This document shows positions 5,678 to 6,853 of a DNA stretch of 6,853 nt, one piece after another (position 1 is the first letter of the stretch; every line of letters starts with the position of its first letter). Source of the DNA: Chloroflexota bacterium. GTDB taxonomy: Bacteria; Chloroflexota; Dehalococcoidia; SM23-28-2; RBG-16-64-32. The stretch lies in the NCBI GenBank assembly GCA_022565075.1, contig JADFKG010000112.1:1-6853 (forward strand), in the 5' to 3' direction. The translations under genes and the position numbers were made by a program. The notes under the pieces were generated by a model, which was not told the DNA's origin, did no database searches, and saw only the letters and a list, made by a program, of their open reading frames with translations.

Positions 5678-5734
5678 GAGACGGGAGACAGGCACCTGAC
5701 ACCTGGCACCTGATACCTCACACCCCACACCTCG
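5678..5734 (+). repeat. Heptanucleotide tandem repeat array in the spacer before nfo
   Basis: From 5693 to 5734 there are six contiguous 7-base units: CACCTGA, CACCTGG, CACCTGA, TACCTCA, CACCCCA, CACCTCG. Just before them, offset by one base, are two other 7-base units, GAGACGG (5678-5684) and GAGACAG (5685-5691). The 7-base period is exact within each set while the units drift, as in degenerate short tandem repeats (STRR-like sequences) scattered between genes of some bacteria. The array fills most of the 76-base spacer between the CoA-transferase stop and nfo. No terminator hairpin with a T-run is seen here. The possible -35 element of nfo overlaps its fourth and fifth units. Confidence 0.8.
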
Positions 5735-5745
5735 GGCGCTATACT
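5717..5745 (+). promoter_or_regulatory. Promoter of nfo, probably giving a leaderless mRNA
   Basis: TATACT (5740-5745) matches the -10 consensus at five of six positions. CTCACA (5717-5722) lies exactly 17 bases upstream and matches TTGACA at four of six. The -10 ends only seven bases before the ATG at 5753, so transcription should begin at or one base before the start codon. This agrees with the lack of any ribosome binding site before the ATG. Confidence 0.55.
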
Positions 5746-5752
5746 GACGGCC

Positions 5753-6607
5753 ATGAAGCTTGGTGCGCACGTGCGAACGGCTGGCGGCGTCGACAAGGCT
5801 GTCGACCGCGCGCAGGAGATGGGCGCGGAGACGATCCAGGTGTTTAGCGGAGCGCCTCAGGCCTGGCGGCGCAAGAACTACTCGAAAGAGGAAGTCGACG
5901 CGTTCAAGGCGCGGCTCAAGGAGACCGGCATCGGGCCGGTGTTCATCCACGGCCTTTACCTGATGAACTTCGGGACCGACAACCCGGAGCTGCTCAAGAA
6001 GTCGCAGGAAGCGCTCGTCGCCGAGATGAACTCGGCGTCCCTGATCGGTGCGAGGGGCGTGATCTTCCATCTCGGAAGCCACAAGGGCGCCGGCTACGAG
6101 GCCCGCGTCGGTCAGGTGATCGACCAGTGCCGGCAGGCGCTCGATGCGACGCCGGACGACGCCTGGCTGATCCTCGAGAACAGCGCCGGGCAGGGCGGCG
6201 CCATCGGCTCGAAGTTCGCCGAGCTGGGCCGCATCGCGCGCGAGTCCGGCAGCGAGCGGGTGAAGATCTGCCTCGACACGCAGCACACGTTCGCCGCGGG
6301 CTACGACGTGAAGACGCGCGAAGGCCTGGACGCCACGATGGCCGAGTTCGACAAGGAGATCGGTCTCGAGCGGCTCGCCGCCGTGCACGCCAACGACTCG
6401 AAGATCGAGCTCGGGGGCGGCCGCGACCGGCACGAGAACATCGGCGAGGGCTACATCGGCCGCGACGGTTTCGAGAACCTGCTCTCGCACGCCGCGTTCG
6501 CCGACGTGCCGTTCTTGCTCGAGGTGCCAGGGTTCGACGACAGCGGTCCGGACAAGGCGAACCTGGATATCCTCAAAGAGTTGCGCGCCGCGGCGACGGC
6601 TAGCTGA
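5753..6607 (+). CDS. nfo: Deoxyribonuclease IV (AP endonuclease, Nfo family)
   Basis: This base-excision-repair enzyme cuts the DNA backbone 5' to abasic sites using three zinc ions in a TIM barrel. The 284 residues match the family length. All nine metal ligands are recognisable by comparison with Escherichia coli Nfo: His66 (FIHGLYLMN), His106 (FHLGSHKG), Glu142 (LENSAGQG), Asp175 and His178 (CLDTQHTFAAGYD), His212 (VHANDSK), Asp225 and His227 (GRDRHENIGEGYIG) and Glu257 (LLEVPG). Tyr69-Leu70 correspond to the DNA-intercalating Tyr72-Leu73 of E. coli. The N-terminal GAHVRTAGG differs from the common GAHVSxAGG by an Arg. The ATG at 5753 gives the expected MKLGAHV start; no ribosome binding site is visible, and a -10 box immediately upstream suggests a leaderless transcript. 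It is probably transcribed on its own. Its stop lies inside the end of the convergent LysR-type gene. Confidence 0.97.
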   Translation: MKLGAHVRTAGGVDKAVDRAQEMGAETIQVFSGAPQAWRRKNYSKEEVDAFKARLKETGIGPVFIHGLYLMNFGTDNPELLKKSQEALVAEMNSASLIGARGVIFHLGSHKGAGYEARVGQVIDQCRQALDATPDDAWLILENSAGQGGAIGSKFAELGRIARESGSERVKICLDTQHTFAAGYDVKTREGLDATMAEFDKEIGLERLAAVHANDSKIELGGGRDRHENIGEGYIGRDGFENLLSHAAFADVPFLLEVPGFDDSGPDKANLDILKELRAAATAS

Positions 6608-6853
6608 CGGGTAGGCGCGCGGAGTAGATCTCGGCCAGCGTGTCGATGAACGCCTGCACGGCCCGCGAGCGCTTGCGGTTGCGCCGATACTGCAGCGCGA
6701 TCCGCCGGCGGATCGGCTCAACGTCTGACAGACCGACCTGGACGAGGGAGCCTGACTCCAGCTCCCGCCGGATCGTCACCTCGGGTACGAGGGCGACGCC
6801 GAGCCCCTCTTCGACCATGCGCTTGGTGGCCTCGAGTGAGTCGAGTTCCATGG
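6600..6853 (-). CDS. LysR-type transcriptional regulator, C-terminal fragment
   Basis: Only the last 83-84 codons are in the window; the gene begins beyond base 6853, and the Met at 6851 is internal. The visible part is the end of the LysR substrate-binding domain. It contains ELDSLEATKRMVEEGLGVAL followed by VPEVTIRRELESGSL, the typical effector-domain stretch, then IRRRIALQYRRNRKRSRAVQ and AFIDTLAEIY, the usual final strand and helix. Members bind DNA through an N-terminal winged helix and respond to a small-molecule inducer; the helix-turn-helix, which would hint at targets, is outside the window. The TAG stop at 6602-6600 lies within the last codons of nfo, so the two genes converge with an 8-base overlap. 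The regulated genes are probably on the far side of this gene, since LysR genes often diverge from their targets. Confidence 0.92.
   Translation of the reverse strand, partial: MELDSLEATKRMVEEGLGVALVPEVTIRRELESGSLVQVGLSDVEPIRRRIALQYRRNRKRSRAVQAFIDTLAEIYSARLPVS

Noticed and set aside
5678..5734. Heptamer array as a CRISPR or attachment site
   Set aside because: Units are 7 bases and contiguous with no spacers, there are no cas or integrase genes, and no duplicated longer core is present.
5555..6721. Long minus-strand open frame (388 codons) opposite nfo and the end of the CoA-transferase
   Set aside because: It spans two real plus-strand genes, the repeat spacer and part of the LysR-type gene; composition is low-complexity and no motif is visible.

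Overview
This G+C-rich window, with strong G/C preference at third codon positions, reads as an ordinary bacterial chromosome segment. It carries eight well-supported genes (two of them cut by the window edges) and one probable small gene. Nothing in it marks a phage, plasmid, transposon, CRISPR array or RNA gene. The mix suggests a Chloroflexota-like (perhaps Dehalococcoidia-type) bacterium: an acyl-CoA carboxylase beta gene directly followed by a pyruvate-carboxylase-B/5S-type gene, an unusual long CoA-transferase, short lipoproteins with Gly/Asp-rich linkers, and non-ATG starts. That placement is inference from general impression; there is no marker gene here to prove it.

Minus-strand block, read from about 4081 down to 1: a small two-helix membrane protein (3674-4081), an M28 metallopeptidase lipoprotein with a PA domain (2425-3660), a LysM-domain lipoprotein (1923-2372), an acyl-CoA carboxylase carboxyltransferase of the PccB/MmdA family (261-1844), a 54-residue hypothetical protein (84-248), and the first 31 codons of a pyruvate carboxylase subunit B / oxaloacetate decarboxylase alpha / transcarboxylase 5S-type protein (1-93). 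The first three encode envelope proteins. The last three are tightly packed and look like a biotin-dependent carboxylation or transcarboxylation operon with its own promoter near 1887-1895.

Plus-strand block: diverging from the membrane-protein gene is a 485-residue acetyl-CoA hydrolase/4-hydroxybutyrate CoA-transferase family enzyme (4219-5676, TTG start behind a strong ribosome binding site). A 76-base spacer built largely of 7-bp tandem repeats follows. Then comes deoxyribonuclease IV (Nfo, 5753-6607), with all nine family metal ligands and a -10 box so close to its ATG that the mRNA is probably leaderless.

At the right edge, convergent with nfo and overlapping it by 8 bp, is the C-terminal end of a LysR-type regulator (6600-6853, minus).

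How the parts may work together: the carboxyltransferase plus 5S-type protein could interconvert methylmalonyl-CoA/propionyl-CoA and oxaloacetate/pyruvate, and the CoA-transferase could exchange CoA between short acyl groups. That makes a small-acid (propionate/succinate) metabolic theme plausible but unproven. I see no clearly new biological system. The observations most worth checking are the heptamer repeat spacer with its embedded promoter, the divergent long CoA-transferase, the Leu at the substrate-selecting position of the carboxyltransferase, and the small protein wedged between the two carboxylase genes.
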